Below are positions 44,704 through 55,688 of a DNA stretch of 64,000 nt, one piece after another. This DNA comes from Volutella citrinella (lineage: Eukaryota > Ascomycota > Sordariomycetes > Hypocreales > Nectriaceae), in contig JAWZSP010000003.1 of the NCBI GenBank assembly GCA_034401135.1, forward strand, positions 2,790,001 to 2,854,000, in the 5' to 3' direction. Below the pieces are notes generated by a model. The model worked only from the letters and a program-made list of their open reading frames with translations. It did not search any database and had not been told where the DNA came from. Made by a program: the position numbers and the translations under genes. Position 1 is the stretch's first letter; every line of letters begins with the position of its first letter.

Positions 44704-47700
44704 CTTCAAAATGACCGTGGCCGATTCTTGTGGGAGGTCTCCCGATGAGGAAGGGTCAAGACAGGAAGAGGGCGGGGGAGGCAAATTAATAAAGAGGGAA
44801 CAACAGGAGCCAGCTTCGGCTAGCAAGGACAAGGAGCCGCGGGGTCAGATGGCGAAGCAAGGTACGATGCGGGAGACAAGGGGTCATTGACAAGGACAGG
44901 GCACTCTTGAGATATCGAATCTTGTAGCGCCGTGCCCAAACAGGGGGAATCAGCAAAGTGACTGGGTAGATGCAAGAAGGGAACAAAAACGCCCCAGGTG
45001 CTGATGGGGCCAGGTGGAGAAGAGACGGTTGGCCGTTGTGAAGACGCATTCGCTCGGCTGCAGATCAGCCAGGTGGGTGGCACTGGGAAATCAGATGCGT
45101 CGCATTTTGCGGTCAATGGCGTCTGGTCCCTTATGATCTATCCATCGAAAAGTGGGAGAGTGGTAGCCGACGTGTAGATTCAGGTGTGAGCAAAATTTGA
45201 GACAAGGCCAACACGCCTTTGAGCGTGTCTTTTGCCAAGCAGCATCGACTCGCAGTGCTACTAATGTAGAACCGTTGGGCGGGTGTGGTTGCACCCGAAT
45301 GCGTGCTAGTACTGTGTCGTCGTAGATTCATCAACAGAGTTTGGGCGGGTTACCTGACAAAGACCGTCCCTCGGGTCCGGTCCAGCCATGGACCTTTTTT
45401 CCCCGAAGATCAAAGCCCGGTGCCCGAGACCGCCCAGATGGGAGCCTGGAGGGTCCTTTCGTGAAGGCTCCATAGCACCATTTCCCGTCGGGGCCTCAAG
45501 CGGCAAGCCTTTGTTGGCTGGCGTCCCCAACGCCTCGCGCCTATCCTCCCCTTCCCGGCCTCGATTCGCTAGCCCCGTCTAGGCGGGCGATGGTCAGCGC
45601 TGGCGTCGACCGACACTTCTGTGCAGGGACGAAGCAAACATACTGGCTCCAATGCAATGCCATTCGGGCGTCAGCCCCGGAGCCCGACTGGGTGGCGACT
45701 TGCCCGGCGGCCTAGCCCTGGCCCCGGCCCTGGCCCTGCTGAGGCGGGATGCTTTCATGGTGATCCCAACCGCCACACCAATTGAAAAGGCTTCGTCCGA
45801 CGTTAGTCTTGCGCGGCACCCGTCCTTCCCGTCCAGCCATCCTCCACCGGCCTCTCGGTGTACCCAGGCCGTCCTCTCTTGAACTGTTTTGACTCGCACG
45901 GGTCCACCGTCTAGATCCCTCGTCCATCTGGACCCCCGCACTGTTGGCTGGCGGCTGGATCCTTGTCTACCAATCATGGATCCAACGCGAAATGATGGCT
46001 GTTGCAGGTCGGGAACTTACTGCAGGGTACATGTCGTATGTATCAGCTGCTGAGATATTTGGCTCTGTTGATCACTCGCTTCACCATTGGGCACTTCGCC
46101 ATTGGCTGTCGAGATAGGTTGGTGCGACCAGGAGCCTCAGGAGTCTGGCTTCCTCGAGAGTGCACCTCGGCGGCACCTGGGTTCCGGCCAGAGAGACGAT
46201 TTTTCGGTCATTCGGGTAACAGTTGAGCCTCACTTTTTTCCCCGACCGCCGCGACTGTCGCTAGTCCGATGGTAGCGGAGAACAACGGCTCGACCAGTCG
46301 CCGCATCACGGTCCTCCGTTCATTCATCCCATATTCATAACCGACGAGACCGTTTCTGCTGCCCCGCCAACGCTAGGCGGGAACTTGGATCGAATGGGCA
46401 CGTGGCTGCGCAAGTTGTGGGACTGACTTGTGGGACAGCCGATCTTCCAAAGGGAAGCCTGAGACATTCTCCCGTTCCCCATTTTCTCGACGGTGCGAGA
46501 CAACCATATCGCCAGACCCCCAAGCCCGTGTTGCAGATTGTAAGCCGTGAGCCGTGGGGCCACGGTCCGAGTCGTTCTGGTGATGGCGCCGATGCGAGGT
46601 GGTGCAAGTTGGTGCTGAAAGTGGTGCTTCGCCGTCATCTAGATGGCAAGAGCACACTTTGCCAGCCGGTAACTCGTAGGCCTAAGCAGCCGTGGACCAG
46701 CCAAGTTGACCGGAAAATTCTGCTCTCGAGGGTGGTGCGCAGTGACTAAAACGAGCCTCTCTCCGTAGTCGCTGATCGCTAGCAACCCAAGTCATCCAAA
46801 CTCTGAATGTCCAGTACCTTAGGTGCCTTATTAGGCCGCTATCTCCTGCCCACCTTCCTCACAGTTACTGCCAGCATTAGAAAAGACCCTAGTTGCAGGA
46901 GCAGCGCCACGGCAAGAGCCGTCAACTTGCCGCGGCGGCTGCACCTGCTCGCACACCGTCACTTTCCCTCGTTCTTCGAGTTGAATACGAACGCGACGTG
47001 AGTGGGCGACCGAGCCTTGGCAGTGGCCCGAACGAGGCAATGTGCAGTGCCGCGGCATGAGCTTCGTTTGCGGGCGGGACTCGGGACTGGTAGTGGACGG
47101 CGGATGTGGCTGTTGCGGGGACCAGGGCACTCTTGGTATGTTTCCTGTGCGTCCTCCCTGTGCCCGTCGTCGTCGTCGCTCGTGATTTAATTAATGGTCG
47201 AATGTGACAGCATACTGTAGAGGATGGTGGTGTGCCGTGGTGAGAGCCATCCAATCACGTCATGGCTAGTGGAAGAGAGAGGCGCTCGAGCGAAGAATCG
47301 TCGTAGGTGGCGGGGAGGAGAAGAGAGATGCAAGTATCAGCTCGCACTTGAAATGGAGGCCGGAGCAGCACTGCCTTTTAGATACCCAATCCCAATGACA
47401 TGGCAAGGCGACGGCTTCCCGATGGGATCGGTTGGCACCGTTAAATTCCCTCCCAGCTTGCTCCAAATCCCGACGAATATCGGGTCAGGCCATCTGCGGG
47501 GCCGAAAAATGGCAGCGAGCGACAACCATTCGATTTCAACAGTCAAGTGTGTGGGCGTTCAACGTGGGCGTCCACACCCATGCTCGTGTCATCCCAGCTG
47601 CATATTGATGCAGGCTCACTACTACCGTAAGCCATGCCTTTGTATTGACAAATGAGCCTCACCGAGTCTGCTTGCTTCACATCGCTTATATCCGCATTGC

Positions 47701-48192
47701 TTTTGTCGATGGAACAGGGGGCAAGTCCCTGTTAGTACTGTAACGTGGAAATTGTACGACGATGGTGTAGCCAATGATGGGGGACCTTGGGATTCTGCTG
47801 ATGGATTCAGATTGATTCATCACATTGGTCTACGCCCAACCGAACCAACTACAGAAATGGGTGTCACCACAAAACAATATTTGTGCTTCGAGCTGGCTGG
47901 GTGCCACAACCTTTGACCAGTCAATCATCATCCCGTCCAGTCGGAAGGGGCCCAATTTTTACTTCACTCAAATACCTGGTTAGGTACGAGTGTAGGTATC
48001 CAATCCGGAAATGTCGCATAATGCAACAGAAACGGGGCATAATGCAGCACTTGCCAAGACATCCACATGCACCAGGTCCAACGACGTCGATGCAACGGCA
48101 AAGGTCGGGTCTAAGAGACACGTAAACCGGGTATCTTCCACGCAATCGTCAAGAAGGGCCCTTCTAGGTAGAGCGCAATCCCAGCCGAGGAA
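44704..48192. other. Long intergenic region
   Basis: 3.5 kb between the regulator promoter and the GRC3 3' end. Frames are short and conflicting. No tRNA, 5S RNA or repeat is recognised. Probably an extended promoter and spacer. Confidence 0.5.
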
Positions 48193-50605
48193 TCAATCCG
48201 CCGTGTTCCGCCCAAGATCTCTCCGGACTCTCCAGACCTTGGACCCGATGGGTCGTTTCTCATTGCCTCTCAAGACTTCAACCCAGGGCATCGACGCCAC
48301 GTCGCTCACCAAATCTCCCGCCTCCTGCCTTTCAGTATCCTCATCCTCACTTGTTTCCTCGTCCAGCACTTCGATCCCTGCGTCATTGCCGTTCTCGTTC
48401 CCATCTTGCTCGTAGAGGTCCTCGGTGTAAGCCCAGGTTGGCGCGTCAAATTTGCCATTGACCAGTACAATATGCCTGCCTCTAGCTCTCACGCGAGAAA
48501 AGGCCGCAGCCGGCAGCGGAGATAGGAGCTGGAGAGTTCCAGTCTTGGTGTCGATGCCACGGAGCAAGACTGGCCCGACCATGGAGGAGTGTTGCGGGTC
48601 CAAGCTGAAGTCATCAAAGTTTGGGATAAAAGGGAGCCCGTCTGGTGTCTTGCGCACGAGACCTTTGATCTCCTCGACGCTGGGCCCTCCACTGACAGCA
48701 CTTGGCTGAAGAAACTCTTGGAAAGCCTTTGGGTCCTCAATCTCGACTGCCGCCATTATTGTTCCGTTTATCGTGTCTGCCAGCAATTCGGGCGGCGACT
48801 GCTGACCATAAGAGAGGAAGCCAAGAATCCCAGATTCCTCGGGGGCATATCGCACCACCAATGGCGGCTTCCCAGTGATTGGGCTGGGATCCCAGGCAGC
48901 CCTCTGAGGGTTTGCGAGTTGGGGTTCTGGGACGCGCTGATGAAAGTGGGACATTGTTTGCATTGCGCGCAGGTGCGCAGCAGTCCTTGACGTGAATTCA
49001 GATGGCTGAGATGGTAATTCGGTTAGCTTAATATCGGTAGCAGCTTGGAGAGCCTCGACGGTGTCACGAGGTCCCTCTTCCGACATGTAGAGAACTTCGT
49101 CTGGTTCCACTTTGGAGATGATCTCGGTCAATAGATCCAAACCCGTTCCAAGAATCCATCCGGGAGTGTTGACAACAAGCGGCACTCCGTTTAGAGAACT
49201 GCGGTATGTTTTGATCAGGTCCGCACCTATTGCCAGGTACAGATCCGGGTCTGAGGCTGGCGTGACTGCGGCCAAAGCATGGCATCTCACAACGGTCTTG
49301 TTCGCGTCGTCAAATGCGGATTGCGCAAAGGCCGGTGACAGATTGGGCTGCTTCACGAGCACGAGCGAAAGCGTGCCAGGCAAGGCATACTCAGGCTGGC
49401 CCGGATCGAGATCGAGTATCGCGACACTCTGGACTCCCCCGCTTGCAGTCTGGTACGTCAACAGGCGGTTCGATAGCAATCGAGAGAATGTCGACTTTCC
49501 AGCCGACTTCGGTCCGCAGACCAGGGTGGCCAAGGACTGCTTCTTCCGCACACCGGCAACCAGGGATGCGAGCTTCTGGTTCCACTCCGGAGGAGAGGTC
49601 AGCTCCTGAATGATGCATTTCTTAGGCGCATCATCTGAGGTTGAAAGCTGTCATCACTGTTAGTATACAAACTGCTGGTTTTGGGAATTTCACTCTCACA
49701 ATTCGGAAAGTAGTCCTCTCGCTGTCTCCCCCGTGCCCGGCAGCGACCAGCCTGTCCTGCGGGTTGTTCCACATCCGTCTGAACATGGGCGAGCTACGGC
49801 CCAGGCGACGGATCCCCCAGGAATTCGGGTCTATGTGCAGCTCAAGCCCGGTATGTTCTGCAGTTCTCAGGACTGGAATCGCATGGCAATGGGGGGCATG
49901 CACCCATTGCAGCGCATCTGAGGGACGCAGTGTCGCGCCAGCAATGGTCACCTCGCCACGCAGGACGCGGATACCAAAGCTACCGAGCACCAGGAATCGC
50001 TAAGGAGAAGAAAAGCTTAGCATGATATGCTCGTATCGGGACAGTCTAGCTCACCTCACTCCCCTCAAGCCGAAGCTCGACTACGCCTCCCAGCTTGACA
50101 CGATGATTGCGCTTGTGAAGCTGAAAGGAAGAATACTGTATAATTTTCGGGCCCACGGAAACTGTATCAGCATCCACGGTGCCTTGGGCTACACTACAGG
50201 AGTTGTCAATTGGGGGGAAGTAAGAGAATGCGCTGGACATGGATATCTCTACCTCGCGGCGTCGGCGCCTCTGGACTTCACCGCGCGCTTTGCAGCAGCC
50301 TTCGTTGGCGTCTTTGTGCCACCGGGGCTTGAAGACTTCTGCAGCGGACTGAAAAAGTTGGCGGTATTCAGTTTCGGCTTTTCATCAGCTTCAGCAGGGT
50401 CTTGCTGGGCTGGGCTGGCAGTGGCCGCTCGTCGCCGAGCTGCTAAAGCACTTATCGCGCTCACACCTGGCGCTTCTGAAGATATCGGATGTCAGAGATG
50501 GTGAGCAGACATGACGAGGCTCCTCCTCCCTGCTATTATCCGTCGCTCAAACTCACCATTGGATGTGTCGACGCCCACAAGCCTACGCTTCTTGCTGGAT
50601 GCCAT
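48193..50605 (-). CDS. GRC3: Grc3 polynucleotide 5'-hydroxyl kinase
   Basis: Five exons (50605-50557, 50475-50253, 50193-50055, 49999-49700, 49647-48193) give 721 residues. Introns are 52-81 nt; the last has TACTAAC. The second intron (59 nt, GTAGAG...TGTAG) resolves what first looks like a frameshift near 50250. The Walker A motif GPKSAGKST lies near 282-290, inside VCGPKSAGKSTFSRLL, followed by AILDLDPGQPEY, the signature of the Grc3/NOL9/Clp1 kinase family. Before it lies the beta-rich module ERFLVLGSFGIRVLRGEVTIAG. Grc3 works with the Las1 nuclease on ITS2 of pre-rRNA in the nucleolus and takes part in RNA polymerase I termination. The start fits MASSKKRR, a basic, probably nuclear-targeting N-terminus. 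Confidence 0.94.
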
Positions 50606-51005
50606 TGTATCAGAGAGCCGCGCCAGCCGTATAAGGGAGGAATCTTTTGAGGTCTTTTCCGTATCATCCGGCGAATAGAAGTGTTTGGGGAACCCAGGCG
50701 CAACTCAGATTATGTTCTATCGGGTTTGTTGTATCCCAACTGACAGGCTCGAGCAGCTTCACTTTCATCGCATCCACCAACGGGCAGTGGAGTCGCTCTT
50801 ATCGATAGCGCAGCAGCCAACCACCACTTTTTTTTTTCTGGCCGCCTCAGAAAATTTGGCTGCTGAGCGCGTCCTGGTGGGTCCCTCTCGCGAAGCCTCC
50901 AAAATTTCACCTGCGACCCTCAGAAGTCCGATCGCTCTGGCTTCAACCTCTGCTGAGCCATTGCATCCCGCTCAAGAGCGCACCACTCTGCAACCATTGC
51001 CCAAG
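50606..51005. promoter_or_regulatory. Shared divergent promoter of GRC3 and RPA34.5
   Basis: 400 bp between the two start codons. Includes a T-run and C/T-rich stretch on the plus side. A frame from 50685 runs into the RPA34.5 ORF but encodes no recognisable sequence, so translation there is thought unlikely. Confidence 0.55.
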
Positions 51006-53023
51006 ATGGCACCCAAGGAGCGTTTCCAAACGCACTCTCTCAAAAAGCACATTGAGAACGCAAACAACGGTATTTCTGCTGCGTCTCAGTCCAATCGCCG
51101 CCCTGCGAATCGAACCGCTGCGAGCAAGAAGGAAGTCAACAACAATGCCATAATCATGGGCAACGATGACGACGACGATGACGAGGTCAGCTCTGACAGC
51201 AGCGACGAGGAGGGGGGCAACAACTTTCTGCAAAATCTCACGGCCAACAGCTCGAAACCGACCCCGGCCGTTGCTCGTCGCCGCGCCAAGGACGACGAGA
51301 TTGCTGATAGCGACGTTGAGCGAAGCCAGCCCGCCAAGTCGAAGAAGATTGTGAAGCCAGAGCCTGAATCGAGCTCAGGCGATGCAACCAGCGATTCCGA
51401 GTCGGATGAGAGCGAGAGCGAGAGCGAGAGCGATGTCCCATCAAAGACCAACGGTGTCGCCAAGGCCGAATCTTCATCCGACAGCTCGTCAAGCGATTCT
51501 GAATCAGAGAGCGAGGATGAGGCAGATCCAACCCCATCCAAGCCTTCTAAGCCTTCCAAGCCTACGCCTGTTAAGGCTGAGCAGTCGGACTCGAGCGATG
51601 AGACCAGCGCGTCAGAGAGCGAGTCTGAAAGCGAGGAAGAGCAGGCGCCCGCTAAGGCCAAGCCTGCTACCAACGGCAAGGCGGCCAAGGCTGAGTCCAC
51701 CAGCTCTAGCGAAGAAAGCGACAGCAGTTCTGGGGAAGAGGAAGAGGACGACAGCGATGATGAAGACGCCACCAAGAAGCCCGTCGCGAAGGAGACGGCA
51801 GCGGCGGCGGCCAAGCCCGACTCATCCAGCGAGGACGAGGACTCTGATGAGGAAATGGCAGACGAGTCGATGCACATCTCCGATCGCCAGGTCGACAAGC
51901 GGGGCTCTGTTCCCAACTTCATTGCCCCTGACTTCGTTCTGCGAAAGGGCGACGAGGGATCCAGCGGCAGCGACGTTGCCAGGGTCTTCAATCAGGCCAG
52001 CCTCGAGGGCAAGCAGTTCTGGTACTTTACGGTTCCATCAAATGTGCCCGTCTCGGTGGTTCAGAACATGGAGATTCCCATGTCCAGAGCAAAGCAAGAC
52101 AGCCGCGTCTTCTCTCACGAGGGCGAGGACTATGGCGTCTCCTTTGAGAGTGTTGTGCCGAAGCGCAACATCCAAATCTTGATTCCTTCTTCCGATGGAT
52201 CGCAATATCGATCAGGTATGCTCTCAGACTCTAGAGTTGTTTCTCCCATCTGCTAACATCCCCTACCATAGTTCCCAAAGAAGTCGAGGAAGTGATGCAG
52301 GTTAAGCAGATCACCAAACTAGGCTCATCTCGCAGCTCCACCGCTACTGAACCCCGCGCTCCTCGCCAGCAGCCAAAGGGCCTCAAGGCTCGATTCCAGC
52401 CTCTTGGTGTCAACGAGCCTATGGGCAGCATTGGTTTCGATGCCACTGAGGAGGCGGACGCCGAAATGACTGAGGCTCCTGTTCTCCCCGCCCCGCCCAA
52501 GGCCTCCAGCAAGAAGCAGAAGAAGGCCGCAGCAGAGACTCCAGACGTTTCCCGGAAGGGCAAGCGGAAGCTTACCGCCTCTGAGGACGATGCCGCTGCC
52601 GCCGCCGAGCAATTGAAGGAAGAGAGCAAGTCGGCGGCATCCGCCAAGAAGCAGAAGACGAACCGGTCCGGTAGTCCCGACCTTGGGTCCGAGGCTCCGG
52701 CTTCCGCGAGGAAGCAGACTCCGATCATCCCTCCCACCATCCCGCAGGCTGTCCCCACGTCGTCACTCCCCGAGACGGCCTCTCCCTCAGCAGCCAAGGC
52801 TAAGAAGTCGAAGAAGGCCAAACAAGCCAAGATCGACGACATTGCGTCCAAGAAGGAGACGCCCGTCCCCGTGCCACGGCACGCAACCGCCGTACCTGTC
52901 CCCAGCATTCCCCACTCCTCGCCCGCCGCCAACAAGGAGGAGAAGCGCGCCAAGAAGCGCAAGGAGCGGGAAAGCCGAAAAGAGACGCCCGTCCCTGCCC
53001 CGAAAGTAGGTAGCCAGGGCTAG
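51006..53023 (+). CDS. RPA34: DNA-directed RNA polymerase I subunit A34.5
   Basis: Exons 51006-52215 and 52272-53023 give 653 residues. The 56-nt intron is GTATGC...GCTAAC...CATAG and joins in frame (YRS/VPKEVEE). The first 295 residues are extremely Ser/Asp/Glu-rich, with SESESE and SSDSSSSD runs, resembling nucleolar acidic proteins. The conserved part is about 300-450: SVPNFIAPDFVLRKGD, GKQFWYFTVPSNVPV, RNIQILIPSSDG and QVKQITKLG, the dimerisation module of A34.5 that pairs with A49. The C-terminal tail is Lys/Ala-rich with repeated KETPVPVP/KETPVPAP and basic KKXKK clusters, as in yeast A34.5. It is unusually long for the family (yeast 233 residues) because of the acidic head. Confidence 0.85.
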
Positions 53024-54251
53024 CAGTTTCTGAAGCCGACTTTCAAGGGCAGATACAGACGGTGAAGCCTTTCTTTGGCATGTTTGGCCCATTGCTACAT
53101 TTTGTCCCGCAACGAGGATGGAATGTAGGAGGGGAACTAGAAAAAAAAAAGCCGGCATTTGCAACAGAGGCGGGCCCGAGATGTGCTGAATTTGCTCCCG
53201 CTTTGCTCAAGCCAGCACGCAACTGTTCTTTAATACTGCGTCGGGACAACGGGTCCCTTGATTTTGGCGGCACGGCGTTTATGGGTAATTTCATACCCGG
53301 GAGCTTGGCTATGCTCGGTAGGATGTGAGTGTGTATGAGGAGGCATCGTCGTGCGGTTAGGATGGCTCAATGAGGTGACGCAGAACTGGGCCAGGGCCAT
53401 TGCTCCGCAGGATTTGTATTTGTCAAGGACGTAGATATGATGATGCAATCAAATCCAGTACAACATGTCACGACTAGCAATCTATATATATTAGCAGCTT
53501 TTCGTCCGCATGTGCCCAGACTGCCAACACCCTCCTCCCTGCCATCACGCGTTCCCGAGGCCAGATTAGAGCGAAGATCTTTCACACCAAGCTCCTTCGA
53601 AACGCACAAACAACATCCACTACAAAAGTAGTAAGGTAACTTCGGATAGCCTTCAACCCCGAGGCCACTGGTGTCTATATTACTCATAGGCAACGTGGCA
53701 ATCACGGTCACGGGAAAACAGCGAAACGCCAGGTTGGCTTGCAGCATCATAATTTTTTGGTTGCCTTTGAACTCCAATCTAACGAGTGGTATCTTTAAAA
53801 CAATCCGACACCTGCTATTCTTCGCTGAAGAATGCTTGTTACTCCGGTGCCTTGAACCTCTCCGGGCTCACTTTCTGTGAGGGCAACTCGATTATCCTCT
53901 TCTTTCTCCAAAACCATTCCCTCCGTCACCTCCAGCCGTACTCTTCCTCACTGCATCATACATATTAGAGTTAACGGATCCATTAATTCCGGCGTTGATT
54001 CCTCCCACTCCCCAGCGTCCCCGCGCAAGGGATGAGTACTTCGCCGGTGAAGCACCTCCTTGGCCTCGCTGTGCCGATGGATGCTTCAAGACTTTATCCA
54101 AGAATTATTGCTGAATGGAATATTAATTATTATCGGGTTTGGCCGTCATTTCGTCAAATTTCATACTTCCATTGGTACAGGATTCGTGTGAATCTGCCAA
54201 TGGAAGTGTTGCCGGCGGGAGGTTTTCGGTGTCCCGTGTTCGTTATCTCGT
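53024..54251. other. Convergent 3' intergenic region
   Basis: 1.2 kb, AT-rich at 53.4-54.2 kb. No supported gene. Confidence 0.5.
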
Positions 54252-55688
54252 TTACCGGACCACGACCAACTCGCTGAGGCCAACATCTCGGCTAGGTGCG
54301 CTGCCATCCCAACCACGACCGTTGCTTGCCATGCCCGTAAGCAATCCTGGGATGGCCTCATCGGACAGGGTAGGGCTCAACGTTCCACTGCTGGAGCTAG
54401 CAGCAGAACTGCTTCCCAGGGACCAACCATCGCTCGAGTCAGCACGGCATCGTTCCATAAGTCCAAGCCCAAGATATTCGCCGTGCTCCTCGTCTGATAT
54501 CTGATGGCGGTCTCCGCACTCCACATACTCGTAGTCCCACCTAGTGAGTTTGCCCTCCTGGCGCTGAGGCAGCCATCGAGCTCGTGCCACGTAGAAAAAA
54601 GCGGCAGCGAGCAGGCCGCCGCCAACTAGGTCAATCGCGTAGTGGTGGCTAAGGTACATGGTCGCCCACCACACCCAGGCGGTGTAAATAATGAAGTAGG
54701 TTCGAAATTGGGGGAAGCAGTGTGACATAACCAGGGCTTCGAGAACGGCGTTGGCGGCATGGAGCGATGGGAATGCGCCAAACGGCAGTGGCGCAGTGGA
54801 AAAGTTGGTCGTGTAAAGATCGATGCCGAAAATCTTGTCAATGGCAGCAAGGCCAGCGGGGGATCCGGGCATGCCATAGGCGGCGGGAACCAAGCCGTGC
54901 TCGCTTTCGTACCATGGCGGAGTGCAAGGGAAAACAAGCTGGATTGTGACGCCGAGAATGTTCAGCCAGCCAAAGGTGCGCGCGAAAACGGGAGTTGTGC
55001 CGGGGGCAGCAAATATAAACAGTATTAATGAGCAAATGGCGGGGGCACTGTAGTGGCCGATGCCGTAGGGGAGCCAAGCAAGGATGTCGAGAATAGAGTG
55101 CTTATGGGCGGAAAGGATGTTGGAAATGTTGGCGCCGTATAGGACGTTCTCCAAGGCGGGCAGCACACGGACCCAAATATGGGGACGATATTCGTAGGGG
55201 ATAAATCTGACAAAAAAGCCGAGTTAGCGAGGCACAGAACAGCAACGTAGTTGAGACGTGGTTTAGTCTTACCGACTGCAGAAAAAATAAAGCAGCCAGA
55301 GCCAAATAATGGAAGATGGGAGAAAAAACTGTCGAGTCGCAGGCATGAGGAGCAGCCAGATGCTGGCAATGATGCCGAGTAGCTTCACACCAGGAGCAGG
55401 GGGGGCGACGGAGAGCGAGAAAAGGGTGAGCGCGGCCATGAACACGTATTGAAGGTCCGAAACCTGCCACTTGTGTTTCAAGAGATCGCGGACACCATCC
55501 CAGGCGTTGAATGACCGTTTTAGAGTCGTGATGTCGTCGATGCCCTGACCCCGCGACTTAGACTTGCTGCGAAGGCGGCCTACACGATATCGCTGGGACC
55601 CAGTGTTGACGAAGGGCAGGCTGAGATGCTCAGGCCAGAGGAGCTGCAGCTTGGACTTGCCCGAGAGGGCACCGGAGGGGTCGCTCAT
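54252..55688 (-). CDS. AUR1: Inositol phosphorylceramide synthase
   Basis: Exons 55688-55273 and 55206-54252 give 456 residues; the 66-nt intron is GTAAGA...CTAAC...GTCAG and joins FCSRFIPYEYRP. The protein has several membrane helices and the lipid-phosphatase-like motifs of Aur1: FGAFPSLHAANAV and YLSHHYAIDLVGGG, carrying the His/His/Asp catalytic residues, plus VFPCTPPWYE. It transfers phosphoinositol from phosphatidylinositol to ceramide in the Golgi, an essential fungal step and the target of aureobasidin A. The C-terminus is a polar Ser-rich tail. Length fits other filamentous Aur1 proteins. Confidence 0.95.

Noticed and set aside
50249..50260. Apparent frameshift in GRC3
   Set aside because: A 59-nt intron (GTAGAG donor, TTGAC branch, TGTAG acceptor; 50194-50252) joins the two frames exactly.
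51086..51991. 301-codon minus-strand Ser/Leu-rich frame
   Set aside because: Antisense of the Ser/Asp/Glu-rich head of RPA34.5.
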